Below are positions 1 to 8,722 of a DNA stretch of 64,000 nucleotides, piece after piece. The translations under genes were made by a program, and so were the position numbers. Positions within the stretch are counted from its first letter, which is position 1. Each line of letters starts with the position of its first letter. Source of the stretch: Streptomyces roseoverticillatus (GTDB lineage: Bacteria > Actinomycetota > Actinomycetes > Streptomycetales > Streptomycetaceae); assembly GCF_000719265.1 (NCBI RefSeq), contig NZ_JOFL01000016.1, positions 1 to 64,000 of the forward strand. The letters run 5' to 3'. The notes beneath the pieces were generated by a model. The model worked only from the letters and a program-made list of their open reading frames with translations, had not been told where the DNA came from and did not search any database.

Positions 1-315
1 CTCCCACAACGCCGACTCCACCAGCGCCTCAGGCGTCGCCTTCCCGTACTTCTGCAGCAGCCGCCGGTCCAGCGAACCCGCGTTCACCCCGATCCGGATC
101 GGAGTGCCCGCATCCGAGGCCGCCTTCGCGATCTCCTTCACCTTGTCGTCGAACTGCTTGATGTTGCCCGGGTTCACCCGCACCGCCGCACAACCCGCAT
201 CGATGGCAGCGAAGACATACTTCGGCTGGAAGTGAATGTCCGCGATCACCGGGATCTGCGACTTCTTCGCGATCACCGGCAACGCATCCGCATCATCCTG
301 CGTAGGACACGCCAC
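1..315 (-). pseudogene. ispG: 5'-truncated ispG (HMB-PP synthase), continues off the left edge
   Basis: IspG (GcpE) makes hydroxymethylbutenyl diphosphate in the MEP isoprenoid pathway. The minus strand encodes an IspG segment beginning [12 protein letters not shown] and including [24 protein letters not shown] and [15 protein letters not shown], all very close to actinobacterial IspG. The open frame is still running at the window edge. Upstream of the VACPTQ motif the similarity stops abruptly. The same frame meets the hpnH stop codon 18 codons further up, and those 18 codons are unrelated to IspG. By comparison with the family, about 67 N-terminal residues are missing, including the SVQSMT substrate motif. 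The only in-frame start is the GTG at 313-315, with no convincing Shine-Dalgarno. It sits where hopanoid operons normally carry a complete second ispG directly after hpnH. The codon choice looks less GC-biased than in the flanking genes. It is most likely a decayed or recombined copy. An assembly error is the alternative. Confidence 0.85.
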
Positions 316-366
316 CCACGCCGGGGAGCCCGAGGGACACCGGTCCCGCGGAGGTGGCCACGGCCG

Positions 367-1389
367 TCAGCTCCGGTTCCCGGCGACGCTCTCGCGGGCC
401 GCGCGGATCGACTCCTTCAGCGACCCCATGGTGGCGAGGACCGCCGTCGGCTCGTATCCGCAGTGGGCCATGCAGTTGTCGCAGCGCGGGTCCTTGCCGC
501 GCCCGTACTTGTCCCAGTCGGTCTCCTCGATCAGCTGCCGGTACGTGGGGACGTAGCCGTCACTCATCAGATAGCAGGGGCGCTGCCACCCGAAGAGGGA
601 GTAGTTGGGGATCGCCCAGGCGGTGCAGGGGAAGTCGACCTTGCCTTCGAGGAAGTCCAGGAAGAGCGGGCTGTGGTTGAGCCGCCAGCGGGCCCGGTTC
701 CCCCCGGAGAATGCTTTCTTGAACAACTCCCGGGTCTGCTCGACGCCCAGGAAGTGGTCCTGGTCGGGGGCCTTCTCGTAGGCATAGGCGGGCGAGATCA
801 TCATCTCGTCGACCTGCAGGTCGTCATTGAGGAAGTTGAGCACCTCGATGATGGTCTGCGGGGTGTCGGTGTTGAAGAAGGTGGAGTTGGTGGTGACCCG
901 GAAGCCGCGCCGCTTGGCCTCCTTGATCGCCGCCACCGCCTCGTCGAAGACGCCCTCCTTCGCAACGGACTCGTCGTGCCGCTCGCGCAGCCCGTCGATG
1001 TGCACCGCGAACGCGAAATAGGGGGACGGTGTGAACTTGTCCATCTTCTTGCGCAGGAGCATCGCGTTGGTGCAGAGGAAGACATACTTCCGCTTGGCCA
1101 CCAGCTGCCGCACGATCTCGTCGATCTGCGGGTGCATCAAGGGCTCGCCGCCCGCGATGGAGACCATCGGCGCCCCGGACTCCAGCACGGCGCCGACGGC
1201 CTGGGCCACCGGCATGCGCTGCTTGAGCACTCCGGCCGGATGCTGGATCTTCCCGCAGCCCTCGCACTTGAGATTGCAGGCGAAAAGCGGTTCCAACTCG
1301 ACGATCAGCGGGAACTTCTCGCGCTTCCTGAGCTTCTGTTCAAAGAGATACGTTCCTACCCGGATGGACTGGCGGAGTGGCATGGCCAT
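367..1389 (-). CDS. hpnH: HpnH, adenosyl-hopane radical SAM enzyme
   Basis: HpnH joins a 5'-deoxyadenosyl group to diploptene, the first step towards extended-chain hopanoids. The 340-residue product has the radical-SAM cluster motif CNLKCEGC (Cys at about 38, 42 and 45), the GGEP SAM-binding motif (SIAGGEPLMHP) and a C-terminal Cys-rich DUF3463-type segment (CDNCMAHCGYEP). I chose the ATG at 1387-1389 because AGGAGG lies eight bases upstream. An in-frame GTG 39 bases further up would run into hpnG. The gene starts six bases after the hpnG stop, so its ribosome-binding site lies inside hpnG and the two are translationally linked. It is the last intact gene of the hopanoid operon in this window. 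Confidence 0.95.
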   Translation of the reverse strand: MAMPLRQSIRVGTYLFEQKLRKREKFPLIVELEPLFACNLKCEGCGKIQHPAGVLKQRMPVAQAVGAVLESGAPMVSIAGGEPLMHPQIDEIVRQLVAKRKYVFLCTNAMLLRKKMDKFTPSPYFAFAVHIDGLRERHDESVAKEGVFDEAVAAIKEAKRRGFRVTTNSTFFNTDTPQTIIEVLNFLNDDLQVDEMMISPAYAYEKAPDQDHFLGVEQTRELFKKAFSGGNRARWRLNHSPLFLDFLEGKVDFPCTAWAIPNYSLFGWQRPCYLMSDGYVPTYRQLIEETDWDKYGRGKDPRCDNCMAHCGYEPTAVLATMGSLKESIRAARESVAGNRS

Positions 1390-1394
1390 CTGGC

Positions 1395-2042
1395 TCACCT
1401 CCTGGGGAGCAGTAAAGAACGGTGCCATTCGATAAAAGCCGGGAGGACGGTGCGCAGAACCCGGAAAGCCGATATTCCACCGCGCAACGTCCCGATTCGG
1501 ACGAGTTCATGTTCTGGAGCGTCCACGACCACCCGGACGGCCGCAACCGGGCGCGGGCCCGCGCGGACGGCGCTCCGGAGTGTGGCCGCGGACTCCATGT
1601 CCACCGCGAGCGCCCCCGCGGCGTGCAGGGCCGCCCGCTCCGCGCCGCGCACGACGTGGTCGGAGCCGACGAGCGGTCCGGTGTGGATGACGCGCCGGGG
1701 CACGGCGCGGGCGAGCTCCTTGGCGAGCAGCTCGACGCCCGAGCACTCGGTGCGGCCCGCGCCGTCCCGGGTCTCGTCGGCGACGACCAGGTCCCCGGGG
1801 TGCATCCCCGGGGCCAGGCCGGCGCAGAAGCCCGTGGCGACGACCGCCGCCTCGCGCATGGCCGGATCGCGCAGGGCGCGGGTGATGGCATGGTCCGCGG
1901 CCAGCGGCCCCATGCCGGTGCGCAGGACGGTCACGGGCCCGGCCGCCTCGCCGGGGCCGCCCCCGCGCAGCGCGAGGCGCTCGATGCCGAGCGCGCAGGC
2001 GACCAGCAGCGGTGCGGGGCCGGAGCCCGTGCCGTATGTCAT
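1395..2042 (-). CDS. hpnG: HpnG, hopanoid-associated nucleoside phosphorylase
   Basis: HpnG-family proteins remove adenine from adenosylhopane to give ribosylhopane. The 215-residue product shows the nucleoside phosphorylase/MTAN fold signatures: a TGFCAGL glycine-rich stretch, a HPGDLVVADE segment and the VDMESAA motif that binds the ribose. The ATG overlaps the squalene-hopene cyclase stop as ATGA, so translation is probably coupled. It lies between shc and hpnH, the usual order in streptomycete hopanoid clusters. Substrate assignment rests on that context, since the phosphorylase fold alone is not specific. Confidence 0.9.
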   Translation of the reverse strand: MTYGTGSGPAPLLVACALGIERLALRGGGPGEAAGPVTVLRTGMGPLAADHAITRALRDPAMREAAVVATGFCAGLAPGMHPGDLVVADETRDGAGRTECSGVELLAKELARAVPRRVIHTGPLVGSDHVVRGAERAALHAAGALAVDMESAATLRSAVRAGPRPVAAVRVVVDAPEHELVRIGTLRGGISAFRVLRTVLPAFIEWHRSLLLPRR

Positions 2043-4078
2043 CACGCCTCCAGGCGGTCGGGGGTGAACAGCTCCCCGTGCACGTAGCGGCCCAGGGCCG
2101 TGAGGGGGAAGACCTGGCGGTAGAGGTGGTAGTTGATGGAGAAGTCCCAGGGGAAACCCGTACCGGTGAAGTGCGGTTCGTCCCAGGAGCCGTCCGCGCG
2201 CTGGGTGTCCACCAGCCAGGCCACGCCACGCTCCACGGCCTTGCCCTCCCGCTCGTCGGCGGCGAGCAGGGCCATCAGCGCCCACGCCGTCTGGGAGGCG
2301 GTGGAGGTGCCGCGTCCGATCCACTCGGAGTCGCGGTACGAGCGCAGGTCCTCGCCCCAGCCGCCGTCGTCGTTCTGCACGCCCTCCAGCCAGCGCACGG
2401 CCCGGCGGACCGCCGGGTGCGAGGCGGGGATGCCGGCCGCGACGAGGGCGGGGACCACCGAGCCCGTGCCGTAGACGTAGTTGACGCCCCAGCGGCCGAA
2501 CCAGGCGCCGCTCTCCTCCTGCTCCCCCAGCAGCCAATCGACGCCGCGCCGGGTGCGCGGGTCGTGCCGCTCGCCGAGGAAGGCGAGCATCTCCACGACG
2601 TGCGCGGTGACGTCGGCGGACGGCGGGTCGACGACTTCGCCGAAGTCGCAGAACGGCAGCCGGTTGGGCAGCGTGCTGGTGTTGTCGGCGTCGAAGGCGC
2701 CCCAGGCGCCGTTCTTCGACTGCATGCCCAGGTTCCAGCGGGCGGCCCGCCGCACGGCCGTCTCGACGCGCGCCGGGTCGGGGTGGCGGACCCGCTTGAG
2801 GGCCAGCACGACCTCGGCCGTGTCGTCGATGTCGGGGTAGGTGTCGTTGTGGAACTCGAAGGCCCAGCCGCCCGGGGTCAGCCCGGGGCGGCGCACCGCC
2901 CAGTCGCCGGTGCGGTCGATCTGCTCGTCCAGCATCCAGTCGGCGGCCTTGACGAGCGCCGGGTGGTCGGGCGCCACGCCGGCGTCCGCGAGGGCGATGG
3001 TCGCCAGGCAGGTGTCCCACACCGGGGACTGGCACGCCTCGATCATGCGGCTGCCGTCCTCGCGCCGGACGGCGAAACGGTCCAGCGACTTCAGGCCCTC
3101 GCGCAGCACGGGGTGGTCCAGGTCGTAGCCGAGGAGGTGGAGAGCGATGATCGAGTAGACGGCGGGCGGCTGGATGCCGCCCCAGCAGCCGTCGTTCTCC
3201 TGGCGCTCCACGATCCAGCGGGCGGCCTGGTTCAGCGCGAGGCGGCGCAGGCGGCGGAGCGGGAACCGGCGGTAGTGGTGCAGGGCCTTGTCGAGGCGCT
3301 GGAAGGCGCCGTCCCAGCTGACGGCGGGGGCGAGCGGGCGCGGCGGGTTCGGCCGGGCCGGGTCCGTGTGCAGCTCGTCGAGCGGGAACGGCGCGGGGCG
3401 CACGGGGCGCTTCGCGGAGACCACGGTGAGCGGCACGATGGTCTGCCGGGCCCACTGGCCGAAGTCGTAGAGGTTCAAGGGGAACCACTTCGGCAGGAAC
3501 ATGATCTCGGGGGGCAGCTCGGGGAGGTCCTCCCACTTCCACCAGCCGAAGAGGGCGAGCCAGATGCGGGTGAAGACCCGGGAGGCGGCGATGCCGCCCT
3601 GCTCGCGGATCCACGCCGAGGCGGCGGCCATGTGCGGGGCGCCAGGGGCGTCACCGGCGAGCCGCAGGGCGACGTAGGCCTCGATGGTCGTGGAGAGCTC
3701 GCCGGGCCCGCCCAGGAAGGTGGCCCAGGTGCCGTCCGGGCGCTGCTCGGAGCGGATGTACAGGGCGGCGGCGCGGGTGGTCTCCTCGTCCTGCACGCCC
3801 AGGAACTGACGGAGCAGCAGGTCTTCGGCGTCCATGGTGACGTTGGTCTCCAGGTCGCCCTTCCACCAGCCCTGCTCGTCCTGGCGGGAGAGAAGGTGTT
3901 CGGCCGCGAGGGCCGTGGCCCGCTCGGCGGCGGCGAGGGCGCCGGGCGCCTCGCCCTCCGGGAGCGGGGGCTGTGCCGTGGTGCTCTGTGCTGTGGTGCT
4001 CTGTGCTGTGGTGCTGTCGGTGGCCGCGGCAGCGCGGGGCGGCAGGGCCCCGGTGCTTCCGTCGGTCGTCGCTGTCAT
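2042..4078 (-). CDS. shc: squalene-hopene cyclase
   Basis: This enzyme cyclises squalene to hopene and hopanol at the membrane. The 678-residue product carries the catalytic DIDDTAE motif (DXDD, residues about 416-419) and at least seven QW repeats, for example QDEQGWWKG, QSKNGAWGAF, QNDDGGWGED and QRADGSWDEP. The C-terminal GTGFPWDFSINYHLYRQ is typical of SHC. The ATG was chosen because AAGGGGAAACC precedes it. A longer frame exists upstream but has no similarity. An N-terminal low-complexity run repeats STTAQ three times, encoded by a short direct DNA repeat. The stop overlaps the hpnG start. Confidence 0.97.
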   Translation of the reverse strand: MTATTDGSTGALPPRAAAATDSTTAQSTTAQSTTAQPPLPEGEAPGALAAAERATALAAEHLLSRQDEQGWWKGDLETNVTMDAEDLLLRQFLGVQDEETTRAAALYIRSEQRPDGTWATFLGGPGELSTTIEAYVALRLAGDAPGAPHMAAASAWIREQGGIAASRVFTRIWLALFGWWKWEDLPELPPEIMFLPKWFPLNLYDFGQWARQTIVPLTVVSAKRPVRPAPFPLDELHTDPARPNPPRPLAPAVSWDGAFQRLDKALHHYRRFPLRRLRRLALNQAARWIVERQENDGCWGGIQPPAVYSIIALHLLGYDLDHPVLREGLKSLDRFAVRREDGSRMIEACQSPVWDTCLATIALADAGVAPDHPALVKAADWMLDEQIDRTGDWAVRRPGLTPGGWAFEFHNDTYPDIDDTAEVVLALKRVRHPDPARVETAVRRAARWNLGMQSKNGAWGAFDADNTSTLPNRLPFCDFGEVVDPPSADVTAHVVEMLAFLGERHDPRTRRGVDWLLGEQEESGAWFGRWGVNYVYGTGSVVPALVAAGIPASHPAVRRAVRWLEGVQNDDGGWGEDLRSYRDSEWIGRGTSTASQTAWALMALLAADEREGKAVERGVAWLVDTQRADGSWDEPHFTGTGFPWDFSINYHLYRQVFPLTALGRYVHGELFTPDRLEA

Positions 4079-4131
4079 GGTTTCCCCTTTTTTGCAGTGA
4101 GCTTCCTTCTCTGCCTTCCTGGGGGCTCCGT

Positions 4132-4162
4132 CGGCCGGCGCCGTTAGCACTGGCGCCGGCCG
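4132..4162. terminator. intra-operon hairpin between prenyl synthase and shc
   Basis: Two perfectly complementary 11-base arms (4132-4142 and 4152-4162, CGGCCGGCGCC) flank a nine-base loop in the 118-base gap between the prenyl synthase and shc. No T-run follows in the direction of transcription. It may act as an attenuator or RNA-processing/stability element that sets shc levels relative to the squalene genes, rather than as a full stop. Confidence 0.55.
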
Positions 4163-4196
4163 GCGACCGCGATCCGTTAGATCGGGTGAATGGCCA

Positions 4197-5336
4197 TCAT
4201 CTCTTTCGTACGACGACGAAGTCGGCGAGCGCCACAAGTTGGGCTCGGACTTCTGCGGGCATGTCAACTCGGTCGAGGGCTTCGATCGCGGTCGCGTGCT
4301 GGCGGCGGGCCTCCTGGGAGGTCCACTCCCGGCCGCCCGCCTCTTCGATCAACGCCGCGCGGCTGGCGAATTCTTCCTCGTCGAAGTCGGCGAGCTGGGC
4401 GTCGCTGAGCTTCGCGTCGGCCGCGAGGATCCCCGCGAGCCGCTCGGAGGCCTCCCCGCCGGCGGCGAGGGCCGCGACCACGGGCAGCGACTTCTTGCGC
4501 TGGCGCAGGTCGCTCCAGGTCTGCTTTCCGGTGGCCTCCGGGTCGCCCCAGATGCCGAGCAGGTCGTCCACCGCCTGGAAGGCGAGGCCGAGGTGGTAGC
4601 CGTAGGCCTCCAGGATGTCGGCCGTGCGGTCGTCGGCGCCGCCGAGGACCGCGCCGATGGAGACGGCGCAGGCGAGCAGGGCACCGGTCTTGTTGCCCTC
4701 CATCTCCAGGCACTCCTCGACGGTGACCCGCTCGCGGTGCTCGTAGGAGATGTCCTGGGCCTGGCCGTCGATCAGCTTGCGGGTGGCCGTGGTCAGCCGC
4801 CGGGTGGCGCGGCCGGCCTCGACGGTGCCGAGCTCCAGCAGGATCTCGTTGGCGAGCGCGAAGAGGGCGTCGCCGACGAGGATGGCCTGCTCGGGCCCGT
4901 ACACCTTCCACACGGTGTCGCGGTGGCGGCGCTGCTCGTCGCCGTCCATCAGGTCGTCGTGCAGGAGCGAGAAGTTGTGCACGAGCTCGACGGCCACGGC
5001 GCCGGGGATGCCCACCTCGGGGGCGCGGCCGGCGGCCTCGGCCGAGAGCAGGGCGAGCGCGGGCCGGACGGCCTTGCCGCTGTCGCCGTGCGCCGGCCGG
5101 CCCTCGGCGTCGATCCAGCCGAAGTGGTAGGCGGCGACGGTGTCCATGGGCGGCGCGAGCCGATCCACGGCAGCACGCAGCACCGGCGTGGCAAGCGTCC
5201 GTCCCCGCTCCAGCATGGCGTTGACGCCCGCGGTGTCGACAGCTGGGATCGCCGAAGTCACGGTCTCTCCTCTGGTGGTCGTGCTCGTGCGCGGCCCGGT
5301 CCGGGCACGCGACGCTTCATGGCTCGCCTCGGTCAT
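4197..5336 (-). CDS. polyprenyl (farnesyl) diphosphate synthase
   Basis: A trans-prenyltransferase that condenses IPP with allylic diphosphates, probably supplying farnesyl diphosphate to HpnCDE. The first aspartate-rich motif is HDDLMDGDEQRR and the second is AVDDLLGIWGD. GKAVRPAL, and NKTGALL in mid-protein, are further family hallmarks. The chosen ATG overlaps the hpnE stop (ATGA), implying coupling and a 379-residue product. A GTG at 5259-5261 preceded by AGAGGAG would give a 354-residue protein starting VTSAIPAVD and is an equally plausible start. The position between hpnE and shc is standard for streptomycete hopanoid operons. Confidence 0.93.
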   Translation of the reverse strand: MTEASHEASRARTGPRTSTTTRGETVTSAIPAVDTAGVNAMLERGRTLATPVLRAAVDRLAPPMDTVAAYHFGWIDAEGRPAHGDSGKAVRPALALLSAEAAGRAPEVGIPGAVAVELVHNFSLLHDDLMDGDEQRRHRDTVWKVYGPEQAILVGDALFALANEILLELGTVEAGRATRRLTTATRKLIDGQAQDISYEHRERVTVEECLEMEGNKTGALLACAVSIGAVLGGADDRTADILEAYGYHLGLAFQAVDDLLGIWGDPEATGKQTWSDLRQRKKSLPVVAALAAGGEASERLAGILAADAKLSDAQLADFDEEEFASRAALIEEAGGREWTSQEARRQHATAIEALDRVDMPAEVRAQLVALADFVVVRKR

Positions 5337-6793
5337 ACCGCCTCCCGCAGGGGGCTCACGTGCGGTCGGCCGAGCTCGGAGAGTGCCGCGCCGGCGGCGT
5401 GGACACCGCTGCGCACCGCGCCCTCCATGGTCGCGGGCCAGCCGGTGGCGGTCCACGCGCCGGCCAGGTACAGGCCGGGCGTGTTCGTGCGGGCGGTCGG
5501 CCTACGCCTGCCGACGCCCGGGGTGGGGGCGAACGTCGCTGTCCGCTCCCGGGTCACGAAGAAGTCCCGTACGCCGGCGCCGCGTGCGGCGGGCAACAGC
5601 CGTTCCAGCTCGGGAAGATAGCGGGAGCGCAGCTCGGCGACGGGCCGCTCGATGTCGTCCTGCGCGGCCGACTGGGAGACGGCGAGGTACTGGCAGCCTT
5701 CCCAGTGTCCCCCCTTCGCTGCGAGCCCCGACGACTCGGTGCGGTCGAAGACCCACTGCACGGGCGAGCCCAGCGCGGCGAAGAACGGCTGCCGCAGGAC
5801 CTGGCGGTCGTAGACGACGTGCAGGTTGAGGATCGGGGCGGTGCCGATCTCCAGCAGCCGGCCCGGCTCGTCGAGGGCGCCGTCGGGCAGCAGGGCGTGG
5901 GTCTCGCGCTGCGGCACGGCGAGCACGACAGTGTCGGCCGTGAGCTGCTCGGCGGTGCCGGGGCCGGTCTCGGCGCCGACCTGCCAGGTGCCGTCGGCGG
6001 CGCGGGCGATGCCGGTGGCGCGGGTGCGCAAGCGGGTGCGGACGCCGGCCGCCTCGAGGGCGGCGCGGGCGCGCGTGTCGTGCAGCTCGCCGAGGGGGAC
6101 GTGGGCCCAGCCGATGTCGGCGGCGCCGGGCTCGGTGAGCAGCGCGGTCTTGAAGACCATGGCGGCGAGGCCGAGCGAGGACTCTGCGGCGGTGGCGTTG
6201 AGGGTGGCCACGCCGATCAGGTCCCACAGGGCCTCGACCGTGCGGGCGGACTGGCCCTTGCGGCGCAGCCAGCCGCCGAAGTCCGTGCCGTCGAGCGCGG
6301 GGTCCTGCGGGTCGAGGCCGCGCAGGGCCAGTGCGGCCCGGCCCACCGCGGCGCGCTCGGCGAGCGAGAGGTGCGGGTACGTGGCGAGGCTTTTGGCCAG
6401 GTGCAGCGGGACGGGGAGGGCGGTGCGGCGCAGCCGGCCCAGGCGGGGCTTGCCGGAGGGGTGGCCGACGTCGAGGACGGGCACGTCGAGGCGGTCCTGC
6501 AGGGGGGCGAGGTGCAGGGCGTCGATCCGGTCGAGGAAGGAGCTGTAGGCGGTGCAGCAGCGCAGGTAGACGTGCTGGCCGTTGTCGATGGTGAGGTCGC
6601 CGCGGCGGAAGGAGAAGGCGAGGCCGCCGAGCCGGGGCCGGCCCTCCAGGAGGGTGACGCGCACGCCGGCGTCGGCGAGCTCCAGCGCGGCCGTGATGCC
6701 CGCGAGGCCGCCGCCGACGACCACCGCGCGGGCGGGCGCGGTGCCGTCCCCGTCCGCGGGGCCGTGGCCGGGCCCGGTTGTCGTGGCTGTCAT
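5333..6793 (-). CDS. hpnE: HpnE, hydroxysqualene-reducing FAD oxidoreductase
   Basis: HpnE reduces hydroxysqualene to squalene in the three-step HpnCDE route that replaces classical squalene synthase. The 486-residue product has an N-terminal dinucleotide-binding motif (VVVGGGLAGITAALELADAG) and the phytoene-desaturase-like region RLGGLAFSF. The C-terminal GLYLAGAWTATGWPATMEGAVRSG segment closes the FAD site; no more than the family placement is implied by these motifs. The ATG is preceded by GAAGGGGTGGGCAC. An 82-base gap separates it from hpnD, the only gap among the three squalene genes. Confidence 0.92.
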   Translation of the reverse strand: MTATTTGPGHGPADGDGTAPARAVVVGGGLAGITAALELADAGVRVTLLEGRPRLGGLAFSFRRGDLTIDNGQHVYLRCCTAYSSFLDRIDALHLAPLQDRLDVPVLDVGHPSGKPRLGRLRRTALPVPLHLAKSLATYPHLSLAERAAVGRAALALRGLDPQDPALDGTDFGGWLRRKGQSARTVEALWDLIGVATLNATAAESSLGLAAMVFKTALLTEPGAADIGWAHVPLGELHDTRARAALEAAGVRTRLRTRATGIARAADGTWQVGAETGPGTAEQLTADTVVLAVPQRETHALLPDGALDEPGRLLEIGTAPILNLHVVYDRQVLRQPFFAALGSPVQWVFDRTESSGLAAKGGHWEGCQYLAVSQSAAQDDIERPVAELRSRYLPELERLLPAARGAGVRDFFVTRERTATFAPTPGVGRRRPTARTNTPGLYLAGAWTATGWPATMEGAVRSGVHAAGAALSELGRPHVSPLREAV

Positions 6794-6875
6794 GTGCCCA
6801 CCCCTTCGGCTGCTGTCAGGGACGTGTCCGCAGGGCGGAGGGTTGCGCGCCGGCCGGCGGCCCGGACCAGGGAGA

Positions 6876-7826
6876 TCAAGCGCGCCCCCCGGCGGTCCGC
6901 CGGTGGACGCTGCGGGCGTCGAGGCCGGACAGGCCGCGCACGGCGACGTAGACCTTCTCCCGGCCGGGCAGCGAGACGCGGCCGCGCAGGACCGCCTCGG
7001 GGTCCTCGGCGATCCGGTCGAGCAGCCTGCGGTAGATGCCGGCCATGGCGGCGACGCAGGCGCCGCTGCGGCGGTCGAGCATGGGCAGCAGCCGGGTGCC
7101 CTCGGCGAACAGGGCGCGGGCGCGCCGGACCTCGAAGTGGACGAGGCCGGTGAAGTCGGCGCCGGCCGGGGGCCGGGCGGAGTGGAAGCCCTCGGCGCAG
7201 CCGAACTTCGCGAGGTCGTCGGAGGGCAGGTAGGTGCGGCCGTTGGCGGCGTCCTCGCGGACGTCGCGCAGGATGTTGGTGAGCTGCAGCGCCAGGCCGA
7301 GGGTATCGGCGTACTCCGCGGCGCGCGCGGCGTCCCGCGCGCCGGGCACGGTGCCGAACACGCCGAGGGAGAGGCGGCCGATGGCGCCCGCGACGCAGCG
7401 GCAGTACACCGCGAGGTCGTCCCAGGTCTCGTACGACTGGCCGCGCACGTCCATCTGAACGCCGTCGATGAGTTCGTCCAGCCCGCCGAGCGGGATGGGG
7501 AAGCGGCGCGCGGCATGGCTGAGCGCGACGGCCACCGGGTCGGTGTCGTCCTCGGCGATGCGGCCCTCTCGGATGCGGGAGAGCAGCTCGCGCGTCTCCT
7601 CCAGGCGCCGGTGCTTGGCGCCGGCGTCCAGCGGGCCGTCGCCGATGTCGTCGACGCGGCGCGAGAAGGCGTAGAGCGCCGACATGGCGCGCCGCTTGGC
7701 GGTCGGCAGGAGCCTGATGCCGTAGCTGAAGTTGCCGGCCTGCTGGCCGGTGACCGCCTCGCAGTAGCTGTACGCGGCGAGCACCGGTGCGGACGCGTCC
7801 GGGGATCCGTTCACGGTCCTGCTCAC
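6876..7826 (-). CDS. hpnD: HpnD, presqualene diphosphate synthase
   Basis: HpnD condenses two farnesyl diphosphates to presqualene diphosphate. The 316-residue product belongs to the squalene/phytoene synthase family. It has the first metal-binding motif in SRRVDDIGDG and the second in LTNILRDVREDAANGRTYLP. It starts with GTG in a GTGA overlap with the hpnC stop, so the two are likely co-translated. The adjoining HpnC and HpnE support presqualene rather than phytoene synthesis. Confidence 0.92.
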   Translation of the reverse strand: MSRTVNGSPDASAPVLAAYSYCEAVTGQQAGNFSYGIRLLPTAKRRAMSALYAFSRRVDDIGDGPLDAGAKHRRLEETRELLSRIREGRIAEDDTDPVAVALSHAARRFPIPLGGLDELIDGVQMDVRGQSYETWDDLAVYCRCVAGAIGRLSLGVFGTVPGARDAARAAEYADTLGLALQLTNILRDVREDAANGRTYLPSDDLAKFGCAEGFHSARPPAGADFTGLVHFEVRRARALFAEGTRLLPMLDRRSGACVAAMAGIYRRLLDRIAEDPEAVLRGRVSLPGREKVYVAVRGLSGLDARSVHRRTAGGRA

Positions 7827-8722
7827 CCCTCTCTTCGCAGTGTCGCTCCCACCTCGCGCAGCAGGCTGAGCTTGGTGGGCTTGGGCGGTCCGGGCAGTAC
7901 GTCGTGTCCTGCGGCGGCGACCGCGCGGAGCGCGGCCCTCCCCCCGCCCACGAACCCCGCGAGCAACAGCTTCAACCTGCCGTGGACGCTACCCACCAGG
8001 GGGGTGCCTTCATTCAGCAGTTCTCCGGCGCGTTCCCCTTCGTACGCGACCAGGGCGCGCAACGACGCGCCGCTGGTCGGGCGCGCGAGGTCGGCCTCGG
8101 TGACGCGGAAGCGCTCCATGTCCTCGGCCGGGAGGTAGACGCGGTCGCGGCCGAGGTCCTCGGCGACGTCCTGCAGGTGTTCCACGATCTGCAGCCCGGT
8201 GCAGACCGCGTCCGAGCGGCGGATCCGCTCGGGGCTGGCGGTGCCGGTGATGCCGAGGACGAGGCGGCCGACGGGGTTCGCGGACAGCTCGCAGTAGGCG
8301 AGCAGATCGTCGTACGTACCGTAGCGGCGGACCCGCTGGTCCTGGCGGTTGGCCTCGATGAGCCCCAGGAAGGGCTCCGGGGTCAGCCCGCAGCGGCGGA
8401 CGGTGGGCCGCAGGCGGCGCAGCAGCGGGTGGCGGGGGCCGGTGCCCGAGCTGCTGAAGACGCGGTGCAGGTCGGCCTCGAAGGCGTCGAGCATCGTGAG
8501 ACGGTCGTCACTCTGCGCCGGGTCGAGCCCAAGCAGCTCGGCGTCCCGCCCGCCGGGGGCCAGGTCGCCGTCGCCGATGTCGTCGACGAGGCGGGCGTAT
8601 CCGTAGACGGCCATGAGGTCGTCCCGCCAGGCGCGCGGCACGAAGAAGGGTGCCACGGGGAAGTTCTCGTGCGCGGCCTTGTCGAGCACGGCGCGCTCGT
8701 GCGCGTCCGTCCCCGCCGTCAC
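7823..8722 (-). CDS. hpnC: HpnC, hydroxysqualene synthase
   Basis: HpnC converts presqualene diphosphate to hydroxysqualene. The 299-residue product is a squalene/phytoene-synthase homologue beginning with GTG. It has the N-terminal motif ENFPVAPFFVPRAWRDDLMAVY typical of HpnC, then ARLVDDIGDGD and QIVEHLQDVAEDLGRDRVYLP. It is the first gene of the hopanoid operon. The 441 bases upstream must hold the operon promoter. HpnD, with which it overlaps, is a diverged paralogue. Confidence 0.92.
   Translation of the reverse strand: MTAGTDAHERAVLDKAAHENFPVAPFFVPRAWRDDLMAVYGYARLVDDIGDGDLAPGGRDAELLGLDPAQSDDRLTMLDAFEADLHRVFSSSGTGPRHPLLRRLRPTVRRCGLTPEPFLGLIEANRQDQRVRRYGTYDDLLAYCELSANPVGRLVLGITGTASPERIRRSDAVCTGLQIVEHLQDVAEDLGRDRVYLPAEDMERFRVTEADLARPTSGASLRALVAYEGERAGELLNEGTPLVGSVHGRLKLLLAGFVGGGRAALRAVAAAGHDVLPGPPKPTKLSLLREVGATLRREG

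Noticed and set aside
1395..3614. A 739-codon minus-strand frame covering hpnG and part of shc
   Set aside because: The part upstream of the hpnG ATG is the wrong frame of squalene-hopene cyclase. The true hpnG start overlaps the shc stop.
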